Shown in pieces: positions 9,893 through 18,279 of a stretch of DNA of 64,000 nucleotides. Under the pieces are notes generated by a model that saw nothing but the letters and a program-made list of their open reading frames with translations, ran no database searches and had not been told where the DNA came from. The stretch is from Vibrio salinus. GTDB taxonomy: Bacteria; Pseudomonadota; Gammaproteobacteria; Enterobacterales; Vibrionaceae. The stretch spans positions 310,001 through 374,000 of the forward strand of contig NZ_JAJSDZ010000010.1 in NCBI RefSeq assembly GCF_021272385.1, given 5' to 3'. The first letter of the stretch is position 1. Each line of letters starts with the position of its first letter. Position numbers and translations under genes: made by a program.

Positions 9893-9908
9893 TGTGATTT
9901 ATATCACA
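9893..9908 (+). promoter_or_regulatory. CRP binding site between malT and malP
   Basis: TGTGATTTATATCACA is a perfect TGTGA-N6-TCACA palindrome. Its centre is about 35 bases upstream of the malT start and 370 bases upstream of malP. CRP control of malT is known in E. coli, but there the site lies further from the gene. The 9866-10270 gap otherwise holds AT-rich sequence and the MalT-box candidate at 10189. Confidence 0.7.
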
Positions 9909-10188
9909 CTTAGTGGTGTTAATTTCCTTTATATAATTCAACTATACACATAAATGCTTAATTTTTGGCATTTAAGTAAGATTTTTGCGTGATATTTGTC
10001 TCATTTGGTGTGGTTGTTTATGAAATAATGGCTTAATTGCTCTGTTTATTAAGTTGTTTTTCCTCCGGCCATTTTCCCCTTTGAAGTTTTAGGGGAGAAA
10101 AAAACCGAATATTTTGGATGTTCATCACAAAAATTGCGTATTTATTCGGAATTACGCCTCTGCTCTGCGCCTTTTGGGTACCTCTAAA

Positions 10189-10198
10189 GGAGGATGAC
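10189..10198 (+). promoter_or_regulatory. Candidate MalT box upstream of malP
   Basis: GGAGGATGAC contains the GGATGA core of the MalT box (GGGGA[T/G]GAGG). It lies 73 bases before the malP start. Other G-rich stretches at 10061-10066 (reverse) and 10091-10096 are weaker. MalT sites usually occur in sets, which supports the region but not each site. Confidence 0.4.
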
Positions 10199-10270
10199 GT
10201 TCTACCTGATTATGGCAGCATGAAAACGTAGATCTGCTCAACGATGTCAACAATGATAGTGAGGGTTTTT

Positions 10271-12724
10271 ATGAAACCAATCATGAGAAAAAATTTCGAT
10301 AAGATCCTGTTTGAAGAGAATGTAAAACGCCATTTAATTTCAACGTACGCAACCACACCAGAACAAGCCAATCAAAGGGAATGGTACCTTGCAATGGCAA
10401 GAGCTCTGGCGGAGTTAACCACTCGTGATCTGCTAGAGACTGAGCAGGATAAAAAAATCATAGAAGCGAAGAGTGTGAATTATTTGTCACTGGAGTTTCT
10501 GATTGGTCGTCTTACCGGAAATAACCTTCTTAATATGGGGGTTTATGAATTTATCGATGATGCGATGAAGGATATGGGGCAGAGCCTGTCGGATCTGCTT
10601 GAGGAAGAACGGGACCCTTCTCTGGGTAACGGTGGTTTAGGACGGCTGGCTGCGTGTTTTATGGATTCTTTGGCTGCTCAGGAGTATCCGGCTGTCGGGT
10701 ACGGTCTTCACTATGAATATGGGCTATTTAAACAGTCCTTTGAAAACTGTGAGCAAAAAGAAGATCCAGATCAATGGTGTGGCGTTCAAGGCTACCCCTG
10801 GGAAGTCGCCCGGCCGGATCTGGCTCAGGAAATCGGTTTTTACGGTGAAGTAAAAACCGTCTATGAAGACGGCAAAAAGAAAGAGGTTTGGACGCCGGGA
10901 ATGACTGTAAAAGCGATGGCCTGGGATCTGCCGGTTGTCGGTTACAAAAGTGATACTGTTTATCCGCTACGCTTATGGGAGTGCCGTGCAATTGCTCCAT
11001 TCTCTCTGGAAAGCTTTAATAATGGAAACTATTTTGAGGCTCAGCGTTCGTTGATTGACGCCGGTAACATTACGAAAGTGTTATATCCCAATGATAACCA
11101 TGAAAAAGGAAAAACCCTGCGTTTGATGCAGCAGTATTTTCACAGTGCCGCATCAATTAGAGATATATTACGCCGTCATGAGTCCGCAGGTTTTGATTTA
11201 AAAGATCTGCCGAAGCATGAAACCATTCAGCTTAATGATACTCACCCTGCAATCTCGATTCCCGAGCTAATGAGAATTTTGATTGATGAGAGAGGAATGG
11301 ATTGGGATGACGCCTGGGCTATCAGCAGTAAAACCTTTGCCTACACCAACCATACCTTGTTACCTGAAGCACTTGAAACATGGGATGAGGCACTGATCCT
11401 GCGTCTTCTTCCACGCCACATGAGGATCATTTATGAGATTAATTCCCATTTCCTTAATGATGTCAGAGCGAAGTGGCCAGGTGATGTAGGAAAGCTGCAG
11501 AAACTATCGATTATTCAGGAAGGCTTTCACCGTCTGGTCAGAATGGCAAACCTCAGTGTCATTGGTTCGTATGCCGTGAATGGTGTTGCTGCATTACACT
11601 CCGATCTGGTCAAACAAAATCTGTTCCCTGAGTTTAATGAGCTCTATCCTGGAAAGCTACAGAATGTGACAAATGGGGTGACGCCAAGACGCTGGATTCA
11701 GTTTTGTAACCCCGGATTGTCTGAGTTGATTACGGAAAAAATTGGTGACGAGTGGCCAACGGATCTGGACCAACTTTCTAAACTGGCCAGTTTTGCCGAT
11801 GATGCCGGTTTCCAGCAACAGTTCATGGAAGTAAAAAAAGAGAACAAGCAACGCCTGGCGGATTGGGTGAGATCCAACATGAGTATCGAGCTGGATGTGA
11901 ATGCGATATTTGATGTTCAGATCAAGCGTTTGCATGAGTATAAACGTCAGCATCTGAACATGTTACACATCTTATCGCTTTATTATCGTCTGTTAAGTGA
12001 TCCTGATTTTGATATGGTTCCTCGTGTTTTCTTTTTCGGCGCTAAAGCCGCTCCCGGATATCATTTGGCGAAAGAAATTATTTTTGCTATCAATAAGATG
12101 GCTGAAAAAATCAATCATGATGAGCGGGTTAACGACAAAATTAAAATCATCTTTGTTCCTGATTACCGGGTCAGCATTGCTGAGTTAATGATACCGGCTG
12201 CCGATGTATCAGAGCAGATTTCAACAGCGGGTAAAGAAGCGTCCGGTACTGGTAACATGAAAATGGCGATGAACGGGGCATTAACTATCGGGACTATGGA
12301 TGGTGCAAACGTTGAAATTCGTGAAGAAGTTGGTGACGACAACATATTCATTTTCGGATTGGAAGTGGATGAAGTGGAACAGCTCCGGGCTCGCGGTTAT
12401 AACCCGTACGACTACTATAACGCCGATCCTCTCCTTAAAGCTTCACTGGACCTTTTGGCTGGGGACGAATTTACCCCCGGCTGTCCAGGGCAGTTAAAAG
12501 CCACCTTTGAGAGTTTATTAGATAGTGGTGACCCTTATCTGGTACTCGCTGATTTTGCGGCTTATGTGGAAGCTCAGAAACAACTTGATCAGGCTTATGC
12601 CGATAAAATGGGGTGGGCGAAAAAAGCCATTCTGAATACAGCGAAAACCGGTAAATTCAGTTCAGATCGTAGTATTCGTGACTATGTGAATAATATTTGG
12701 AAACTTGGATCAGTTAAACGATAA
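10271..12724 (+). CDS. malP: Maltodextrin phosphorylase
   Basis: This GT35 phosphorylase releases glucose-1-phosphate from maltodextrins. The start at 10271 follows a GAGGG ribosome binding site at 10261-10265; an ATG at 10244 is less likely. The protein is 817 residues, near the family norm. The glycogen-phosphorylase motif EASGTGNMKMAMNGALTIGT near residue 655-674 carries the pyridoxal-phosphate lysine. DPSLGNGGLGRLAACFMDS near residue 107 is also typical. It is cytoplasmic, the first gene of the malPQ unit and probably activated by MalT. Confidence 0.96.
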   Translation: MKPIMRKNFDKILFEENVKRHLISTYATTPEQANQREWYLAMARALAELTTRDLLETEQDKKIIEAKSVNYLSLEFLIGRLTGNNLLNMGVYEFIDDAMKDMGQSLSDLLEEERDPSLGNGGLGRLAACFMDSLAAQEYPAVGYGLHYEYGLFKQSFENCEQKEDPDQWCGVQGYPWEVARPDLAQEIGFYGEVKTVYEDGKKKEVWTPGMTVKAMAWDLPVVGYKSDTVYPLRLWECRAIAPFSLESFNNGNYFEAQRSLIDAGNITKVLYPNDNHEKGKTLRLMQQYFHSAASIRDILRRHESAGFDLKDLPKHETIQLNDTHPAISIPELMRILIDERGMDWDDAWAISSKTFAYTNHTLLPEALETWDEALILRLLPRHMRIIYEINSHFLNDVRAKWPGDVGKLQKLSIIQEGFHRLVRMANLSVIGSYAVNGVAALHSDLVKQNLFPEFNELYPGKLQNVTNGVTPRRWIQFCNPGLSELITEKIGDEWPTDLDQLSKLASFADDAGFQQQFMEVKKENKQRLADWVRSNMSIELDVNAIFDVQIKRLHEYKRQHLNMLHILSLYYRLLSDPDFDMVPRVFFFGAKAAPGYHLAKEIIFAINKMAEKINHDERVNDKIKIIFVPDYRVSIAELMIPAADVSEQISTAGKEASGTGNMKMAMNGALTIGTMDGANVEIREEVGDDNIFIFGLEVDEVEQLRARGYNPYDYYNADPLLKASLDLLAGDEFTPGCPGQLKATFESLLDSGDPYLVLADFAAYVEAQKQLDQAYADKMGWAKKAILNTAKTGKFSSDRSIRDYVNNIWKLGSVKR

Positions 12725-12734
12725 GTAGCGTAGA

Positions 12735-12753
12735 AAAGAGCCTTTGGCTCTTT
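12735..12753 (+). other. Intergenic hairpin between malP and malQ
   Basis: Stem AAAGAGCC/GGCTCTTT has a three-base loop but only a short T tract (TTTCCC). It may attenuate or stabilise the malP message rather than terminate fully, because malQ follows closely. Confidence 0.5.
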
Positions 12754-12788
12754 CCCGTGTTCAATAAATGAAGATAGGAGTGGCGCGT

Positions 12789-14969
12789 ATGGTTGCTCAC
12801 CGAGACACCTTGGTTCGGGTATCTAAAGAAGCCGGTATCAAAGAATGCTATATTGATAGCTGGGGAAAAGAAGCCCATATTTCCAGCCACACACTGAGTT
12901 TTATGCTTCAGGAGCTGGGTTATGATACTTCATCGGATAAATCTTTACAGACTGCTCTTGAAAAAGAAAAAAAAAGTGAAATTTTATCCCCGGTTGTGTT
13001 TGCACAAGAAGATCAACATGTTGAAGTTCCTTTACGTATCAGTCTCAGCGCCAGAGAAAGTGATTTTGAATGGTGCCTGACGACTGAGGAAGGAGAGTCT
13101 TTTTCTGGTTATATTCAGTCCGACATTGTTAAAGATGACCGTGAGAATGGAGGCCCTCTAATTTTCAGTATTGGTCAGGCATTACCGTTTGGCTATCATC
13201 AGTTATCCATTACCCGCAAGCGAAGAAAGTCGCCTTATACGACAACGGTTATTGTGGCGCCAAAAACTTGTTATAAGCAAAATGGTTTGGCTCAGGGTAA
13301 AAAGCTGTGGGGTCCCAGTGTTCAATTGTATACCTTAAAAACTGAACATAACTGGGGAATGGGTGATTTTGGTGATCTTAAACATCTGGTGGTCGAAATG
13401 GCTCAGCTCGGGGCGGATTTTGTTGGGTTAAATCCAATACATGCGCTTTTCCCGGCCAATCCGGAAGGGGCCAGTCCTTACAGTCCTTCATCACGGCGCT
13501 GGCTTAATATCTTTTATATTGATGTCAGCTCTATTCCTGAGTTCGCTCTTAGCTCAGAAGCTCAGAAGAAGGTTGGCAGCCTTGAATTTCAGGCTCAGCT
13601 CCATGAAGCAAGGCAGACTCACTGGGTAAATTATACAAAGGTCGCATCACTGAAGATGCAAATTCTCCCTTTGTTATATAAGGAATTTAAAAAACGTCAT
13701 CTTAACGTCAATACATCCCGAGCCCAGGACTTTTTATCGTTTGTTGATAAAGGTGGAGAATCTCTTATGGCTCAGGCTGCGTTTGATGCTTTGCATACTG
13801 AGTTGCGTGTGGATGGTAAGGATATTTGGGGATGGCAGGCTTTTCCTGAAAAATATCAACAGTTTCAGAATTCTGCGGTTCAGAAATATATTAATGATCA
13901 TTCTGATAAAGTGAATTTGTATTTGTATTTACAGTGGATTGCCGATTCCCAAATCGAAGAGGTTCAGAAACTGGCACTGGAGCAGGGTATGACTATTGGG
14001 TTGTATCGTGATCTGGCTGTTGGTGTGGCAGAATCGGGATCTGAAGTGTGGGCAGATCAGGGTAATCTGATGCTTAATCTCAGTATTGGTGCACCACCGG
14101 ATAATTTAGGTCCATTAGGGCAAAACTGGGGACTTCCACCGATTAACCCTCAGGTTATGCGGCACCGGGCTTATGATTCTTTTATTGGTTTGTTACGGGC
14201 TAATATGAACCATTGTGGGTCGTTGAGGATTGATCATGTTCTGGGATTATTGAGATTATGGTGGGTTCCCCGTGGTGCCTCTGCTAAAGAAGGCGCTTAT
14301 ATGAGTTATCCGGTTCATGAATTGCTTTCAATACTGGCTTTAGAGTCTCACCGTCACCAGTGTAGTGTTATTGGTGAAGATTTAGGAACTGTTCCTGATG
14401 AAATGACCGAGTTATTGTCCGATGCCGGTGTTCATTCATATAAAGTCTTTTTCTTTTCCCGGGCACCTGATGGCGGTTATATTTCTCCAAGTCATTATGT
14501 GAGTCAATCCATGAGTGCACTCTGTACACACGATATGCCAACGTTAAGAGGGTTCTGGCATTGCACTGACTTGAAAATGGGGAGTCAGCTTGGCATTTAT
14601 CCAGATGAGAAACAATTACAATGTATGTTTGATCAGAGACTGGAGGCTAAACAAAGTATTTTGGATTCTGTTGCCTGGCATGGGTATCTGCCGGAGGGGA
14701 TCGGACGTGATGCGAGTCTGGTACCTATGGATTCGTATTTGAGTGAAGGATTGCACTTGCATCTGGCTGCCGGGGCATCAGCTTTAATGAGTGTTCAGCT
14801 TGAAGATTGGTTGGAAATGGAAAAACCAGTCAACATTCCGGGCACGGTAGATGAGTATCCCAACTGGCGAAGAAAATTAAGTTTAACTCTGGAAGATATT
14901 TTCACCCGTGAAGATATCCGGTCTTTAGCCAGACACATCACTCAGGTCAGACAAAAAGGTAAGTCATAA
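12789..14969 (+). CDS. malQ: 4-alpha-glucanotransferase (amylomaltase)
   Basis: This GH77 enzyme transfers maltosyl and longer units between maltodextrins and releases glucose. AGGAG at 12776-12780 favours the ATG at 12789 (726 residues) over the one at 12768. An N-terminal domain of about 170 residues precedes the catalytic barrel. Visible motifs include KLWGPSVQLYTLKTEHNWGMGDF, LRIDHVLGLLRLWWVPRG (nucleophile Asp) and VIGEDLGTVPDEM (acid/base Glu). It works with MalP to degrade maltodextrins in the cytoplasm. Confidence 0.95.
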   Translation: MVAHRDTLVRVSKEAGIKECYIDSWGKEAHISSHTLSFMLQELGYDTSSDKSLQTALEKEKKSEILSPVVFAQEDQHVEVPLRISLSARESDFEWCLTTEEGESFSGYIQSDIVKDDRENGGPLIFSIGQALPFGYHQLSITRKRRKSPYTTTVIVAPKTCYKQNGLAQGKKLWGPSVQLYTLKTEHNWGMGDFGDLKHLVVEMAQLGADFVGLNPIHALFPANPEGASPYSPSSRRWLNIFYIDVSSIPEFALSSEAQKKVGSLEFQAQLHEARQTHWVNYTKVASLKMQILPLLYKEFKKRHLNVNTSRAQDFLSFVDKGGESLMAQAAFDALHTELRVDGKDIWGWQAFPEKYQQFQNSAVQKYINDHSDKVNLYLYLQWIADSQIEEVQKLALEQGMTIGLYRDLAVGVAESGSEVWADQGNLMLNLSIGAPPDNLGPLGQNWGLPPINPQVMRHRAYDSFIGLLRANMNHCGSLRIDHVLGLLRLWWVPRGASAKEGAYMSYPVHELLSILALESHRHQCSVIGEDLGTVPDEMTELLSDAGVHSYKVFFFSRAPDGGYISPSHYVSQSMSALCTHDMPTLRGFWHCTDLKMGSQLGIYPDEKQLQCMFDQRLEAKQSILDSVAWHGYLPEGIGRDASLVPMDSYLSEGLHLHLAAGASALMSVQLEDWLEMEKPVNIPGTVDEYPNWRRKLSLTLEDIFTREDIRSLARHITQVRQKGKS

Positions 14970-15081
14970 AAATTGAAGTTTTATATGTAAAATCGTGACG
15001 ATTTCGACTAGTTGCATAATCAATACTAGTGAAGTTCGGTTGATTATGTTTGAATAATTTAAACACATTGTTTTTTAAATA

Positions 15082-15107
15082 AATACCCGTGTCTGACGGG
15101 TATTTTT
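15082..15107 (+). terminator. Rho-independent terminator after malQ
   Basis: Stem AATACCCG/CGGGTATT with a seven-base loop is followed by TTTTCT. It sits just before glgB and overlaps a GTG at 15089, which argues against that codon as the glgB start. Confidence 0.75.
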
Positions 15108-15136
15108 CTCCATGTGCAGGTTTAGGAGTAGGGATA

Positions 15137-17338
15137 TTGAAAACCGTTACAACTAAAAAAGTGTTATCTAAAAAGCAAAAAATTTATCAGTCTTTAAATA
15201 AGGCGGCTTTTGCTGATCCATTTTCATTTTTAGGTCCGTATCTTTCACCGGAACAGGGGGTGCTCAGAGTATGGATGCCGGGTGCAACGGGGGTCGATTT
15301 ATTACTGGATGATGGTGACCGACGTCCACTGACGAAGGAGCAGGAGGGCGATGGATTTGTTCTTTTTGCTGAGAATGATCTTAAATTTACACATTACCGA
15401 CTCGCGATAGACTGGGATGGTGTTGAGCAGGTTATAGATGATCCGTACCAGTATCACTCTATTTATGCGGAATATGAAGATCTGCATACTCCTGTGAACA
15501 TGTACCGAAATCTTGGGGCCCAACTGGTGACTCAGGAGCGTGATGGAAAGACAATTCAGGGAACCCGTTTTCTGGTCTTTGCTCCTCATGCTTCTGCTTG
15601 TAGCCTGGTTGGTGGTTTTAATCAGTGGGATGGCAGGCGTCATCCGATGCAGAGGCTTGATTATGGCATCTGGGGTATTTTTATTCCTGATTTACCGGTC
15701 GGGACTCAGTATAAGTTTGAAATAAAAGGCCCGAATGGTGAAGGGCTGCCACATAAAGCGGATCCCTGGGGTTATTATTCCGAGCAGTTTCCTTCTCTTG
15801 CTTCTGTCACTTATGACCATTCTCAATATCAATGGCGTGACAAAAAATGGCAAAACCGACCTGTTACGGAAAAGAGAAAGGAAGCCTTGTCATTTTATGA
15901 ACTTCATGTTGGCTCGTGGAAACGGGGACTGAATAATGAATTCCTGACCTACCGTGAATTAGCCGATGAGTTGGTTCCATATCTGGTAGACATGGGGTAT
16001 ACCCATGTTGAACTGATGCCCATTGCCGAACATCCGTTTTATGGCTCATGGGGGTATCAGCCCGTGGGATTATTTGCGCCCTCAAGCCGGTATGGTTCGC
16101 CGGATGACTTCAAATATTTTGTTGATCTTTGCCATCAGGCGGGCATCGGCGTTGTTGTTGACTGGGTGCCTGCGCATTTCCCGGCAGATGGGCATGGTCT
16201 TAATAACTTTGATGGTACGCCATTATTTAATGATCCGGATCCGAAAAGGGGCTGGCATCAGGACTGGAATTCGTTCATTTATGATATGGGTAAAGAGCAC
16301 GTTCGTCGCTTTCTGGTTGCTAATGCACTTTTTTGGTTTGATTTTTATCATATCGATGGGATCCGGGTGGATGCGGTTGCATCGATGTTGTATCTGGATT
16401 ATTCCCGAAGTCACGATCAATGGGTTCCGAATATTGATGGCGGGAATGAGAATTATGACGCCATTGCAACCTTAAAATGGATGAATGAGGAAGTCTATCG
16501 GCATTTCCCTAATGCCATGACCATTGCTGAAGAATCCACGGCGTATCCCGGAGTTTCCGCCCCAACATTTGTTGGCGGTTTGGGTTTCGGGTTCAAATGG
16601 AATATGGGCTGGATGCATGACAGCCTGGAGTATATTCAGCATGAGCCGATTCACCGCAAATATCATCACAATACGATTACGTTTCCGTTAATCTATGCTC
16701 ATAGCGAAAACTATATTTTGTCTTTATCACATGATGAAGTGGTCTACGGTAAATGCTCTTTGCATAACAAAATGCCGGGAGATGAATGGCAGCAAACGGC
16801 TAACCTGAGAGCCTATTTTGGTTATATGTATGGTCAGCCGGGTAAGAAGCTGAACTTTATGGGGGCGGAATTTGGTCAGACCGGTGAATGGGAGCATGAC
16901 AGTCAGCTTCAGTGGTTCCTGTTGGATTATGAACGTCATCAGGGAGTAAGAGAACTGACCCGGGATCTGAATAAACTCTATCGCAAAGAAAAGGCGTTAT
17001 TTGAATGTGATAATGAGCCAAAAGGTTTTGAATGGCGGTTATCGGATTCGGCTGATGCCAGTGTTCTGGCACATGAGCGTATGAGTGAATTGGGTGAGCG
17101 TATCTTAGTCATTTCAAACTTTACTCCGGTTCCACATGAGCGTTTTCGTTTGGGAGTCCCTCTTGCCGGCAGCTATGAATTGTTACTGAATACCGACGAT
17201 AAAAAATATTACGGTAGCAGCTTCCCTATCACTAAACTGATTAAAACGCAGAAAGTTCAGAGCGAAGGGCTGGATCAGTCTATTCTGGTGCAGTTACCTC
17301 CGCTATCAACGGTGTTTTATAAATTCAAAAAAGCATAG
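15137..17338 (+). CDS. glgB: 1,4-alpha-glucan branching enzyme
   Basis: GlgB makes the alpha-1,6 branches of glycogen. A TTG start at 15137 is preferred because AGGAG at 15124-15128 is well spaced and the alternative GTG at 15089 lies inside a terminator hairpin. This gives 733 residues, close to E. coli GlgB. The order is an N-terminal domain, CBM48 (about 110-210), the GH13 barrel with [19 protein letters not shown] (nucleophile Asp) and TIAEES (acid/base Glu), and a C-terminal beta domain. It lies between malQ and the T6SS cluster, as in V. cholerae. Confidence 0.95.
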   Translation: MKTVTTKKVLSKKQKIYQSLNKAAFADPFSFLGPYLSPEQGVLRVWMPGATGVDLLLDDGDRRPLTKEQEGDGFVLFAENDLKFTHYRLAIDWDGVEQVIDDPYQYHSIYAEYEDLHTPVNMYRNLGAQLVTQERDGKTIQGTRFLVFAPHASACSLVGGFNQWDGRRHPMQRLDYGIWGIFIPDLPVGTQYKFEIKGPNGEGLPHKADPWGYYSEQFPSLASVTYDHSQYQWRDKKWQNRPVTEKRKEALSFYELHVGSWKRGLNNEFLTYRELADELVPYLVDMGYTHVELMPIAEHPFYGSWGYQPVGLFAPSSRYGSPDDFKYFVDLCHQAGIGVVVDWVPAHFPADGHGLNNFDGTPLFNDPDPKRGWHQDWNSFIYDMGKEHVRRFLVANALFWFDFYHIDGIRVDAVASMLYLDYSRSHDQWVPNIDGGNENYDAIATLKWMNEEVYRHFPNAMTIAEESTAYPGVSAPTFVGGLGFGFKWNMGWMHDSLEYIQHEPIHRKYHHNTITFPLIYAHSENYILSLSHDEVVYGKCSLHNKMPGDEWQQTANLRAYFGYMYGQPGKKLNFMGAEFGQTGEWEHDSQLQWFLLDYERHQGVRELTRDLNKLYRKEKALFECDNEPKGFEWRLSDSADASVLAHERMSELGERILVISNFTPVPHERFRLGVPLAGSYELLLNTDDKKYYGSSFPITKLIKTQKVQSEGLDQSILVQLPPLSTVFYKFKKA

Positions 17339-17371
17339 CAGCTTTTAAAATATTACTACCTTTGAATGGGA

Positions 17372-17406
17372 TTACCCGATTTACAGTGTGAATCGGGTAT
17401 TTTTTT
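17372..17406 (+). terminator. Rho-independent terminator of glgB
   Basis: Stem TACCCGATT/AATCGGGTA with a nine-base loop is followed by eight T residues. Confidence 0.85.
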
Positions 17407-17428
17407 GAAGTAATTCTTTGCTAAATAA

Positions 17429-17462
17429 GCAATATATTGCTTGCGTCTGGGCAATATATTGC
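17429..17462 (+). promoter_or_regulatory. Tandem palindromes, predicted activator site of the hcp promoter
   Basis: The 12-base palindrome GCAATATATTGC occurs twice, at 17429-17440 and 17451-17462. The centres are 22 bases apart, about two helical turns. They lie about 85 and 107 bases upstream of the start expected from the sigma-54 promoter at 17515. That is the usual place for a bacterial enhancer-binding protein. In V. cholerae the T6SS activator acting with sigma-54 is VasH, so VasH or a homologue is the natural candidate. No vasH gene is in the window. Confidence 0.6.
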
Positions 17463-17514
17463 TCAATTGATGATAGTGTATTTATAACTTATTGATTTTT
17501 ATTACCTCAAAAAA

Positions 17515-17530
17515 TGGCATTGTCCTTGCT
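17515..17530 (+). promoter_or_regulatory. Sigma-54 (RpoN) promoter of hcp
   Basis: TGGCATTGTCCTTGCT matches the -24/-12 consensus TGGCAC-N5-TTGCW, with ten bases between the GG and GC pairs. It predicts a start near 17541 and an 85-base leader before hcp. Sigma-54 control of hcp auxiliary operons is known in V. cholerae. Confidence 0.8.
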
Positions 17531-17625
17531 CTTCTGTGACCGTGTTTGTGAAAACACAACACATCTAACAATTTCAGTTGAATTCGTGAGTCCTGCTTGA
17601 CTCACACATATATAAGGAATTTGCA

Positions 17626-18144
17626 ATGCCAACTCCATGTTATATCTCTATTGAAGGGGAAACTCAGGGTCTTATCACTTCCGGTGCATGTACTTCTGAC
17701 TCTATCGGTGATGCTTACGTTGAAGGTCATGAAGATGAAATGCTGGTTCAGCAGTTTGATCACGTGGTGACAGTACCGACTGATCCTCAATCTGGTCAGC
17801 CTGCCGGTCAGCGTGTTCACAAACCATTCAAATTTACTGTGAACCTGAACAAAGCAGTGCCGCTACTTTACAATGCGCTGTCTTCTGGTGAAAAAATGAC
17901 ATCGGTGAAACTGAAATGGTACCGCACTTCAATCGAAGGTAAACAGGAAAACTTCTTCACAACCACGCTGGAAAACGCCACCATCGTTGACGTTCGTTGT
18001 GAAATGCCACACTGTCAGGATCCTAAAGATGCAGATTTCACTCAGAACCTAACTGTGTCTATGTCTTACCGTAAAATTACCTGGGATCACGTTAATTCTG
18101 GTACTTCAGGTGCTGATGACTGGCGTAAACCAATCGAAGCGTAA
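17626..18144 (+). CDS. hcp: Type VI secretion tube protein Hcp
   Basis: Hcp hexamers stack to form the inner tube of the type VI secretion machine and are exported with effectors. The 172-residue protein starts MPTPCYISIEGETQGLITSG, the classic Hcp1-family N-terminus. It has the PFKFTVNLNKAVPLLYNALS and MSYRKITWDH segments of that family. There is no signal peptide. The ribosome binding site AAGGA lies eight bases upstream. It is the first gene of the T6SS auxiliary cluster, behind a sigma-54 promoter. Confidence 0.97.
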   Translation: MPTPCYISIEGETQGLITSGACTSDSIGDAYVEGHEDEMLVQQFDHVVTVPTDPQSGQPAGQRVHKPFKFTVNLNKAVPLLYNALSSGEKMTSVKLKWYRTSIEGKQENFFTTTLENATIVDVRCEMPHCQDPKDADFTQNLTVSMSYRKITWDHVNSGTSGADDWRKPIEA

Positions 18145-18163
18145 TTTTACGTCTCGAATTCAT

Positions 18164-18190
18164 AGTCGCCTGCTCCGGCAGGTGACTTTT
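18164..18190 (+). terminator. Hairpin after hcp, probable partial terminator
   Basis: Stem AGTCGCCTGC/GCAGGTGACT with a short loop is followed by TTTTC. It lies between hcp and vgrG and may reduce read-through. Confidence 0.6.
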
Positions 18191-18194
18191 CAAG

Positions 18195-18240
18195 CCTTAA
18201 GCGCAATGCATTTTAATGAGTGTATGGCGCTTAAGGTTTT
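18195..18240 (+). other. Second inverted repeat between hcp and vgrG
   Basis: A perfect ten-base repeat CCTTAAGCGC (18195-18204)/GCGCTTAAGG (18227-18236) closes a 22-base loop and is followed by TTTT. It could be a second attenuator or an mRNA-stabilising hairpin. Confidence 0.5.
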
Positions 18241-18279
18241 CGCCGTATAAAACAAACCTATAAAAAGAAAAGGATACAA

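Noticed and set aside
15089..15136. GTG start that would lengthen GlgB by 16 residues
   Set aside because: The codon lies within the stem of a terminator; the TTG at 15137 has a good ribosome binding site.
17429..17462. CRISPR or phage attachment site from the repeated GCAATATATTGC
   Set aside because: There are only two copies with a 10-base gap and they sit at the right place for an activator of the sigma-54 promoter.
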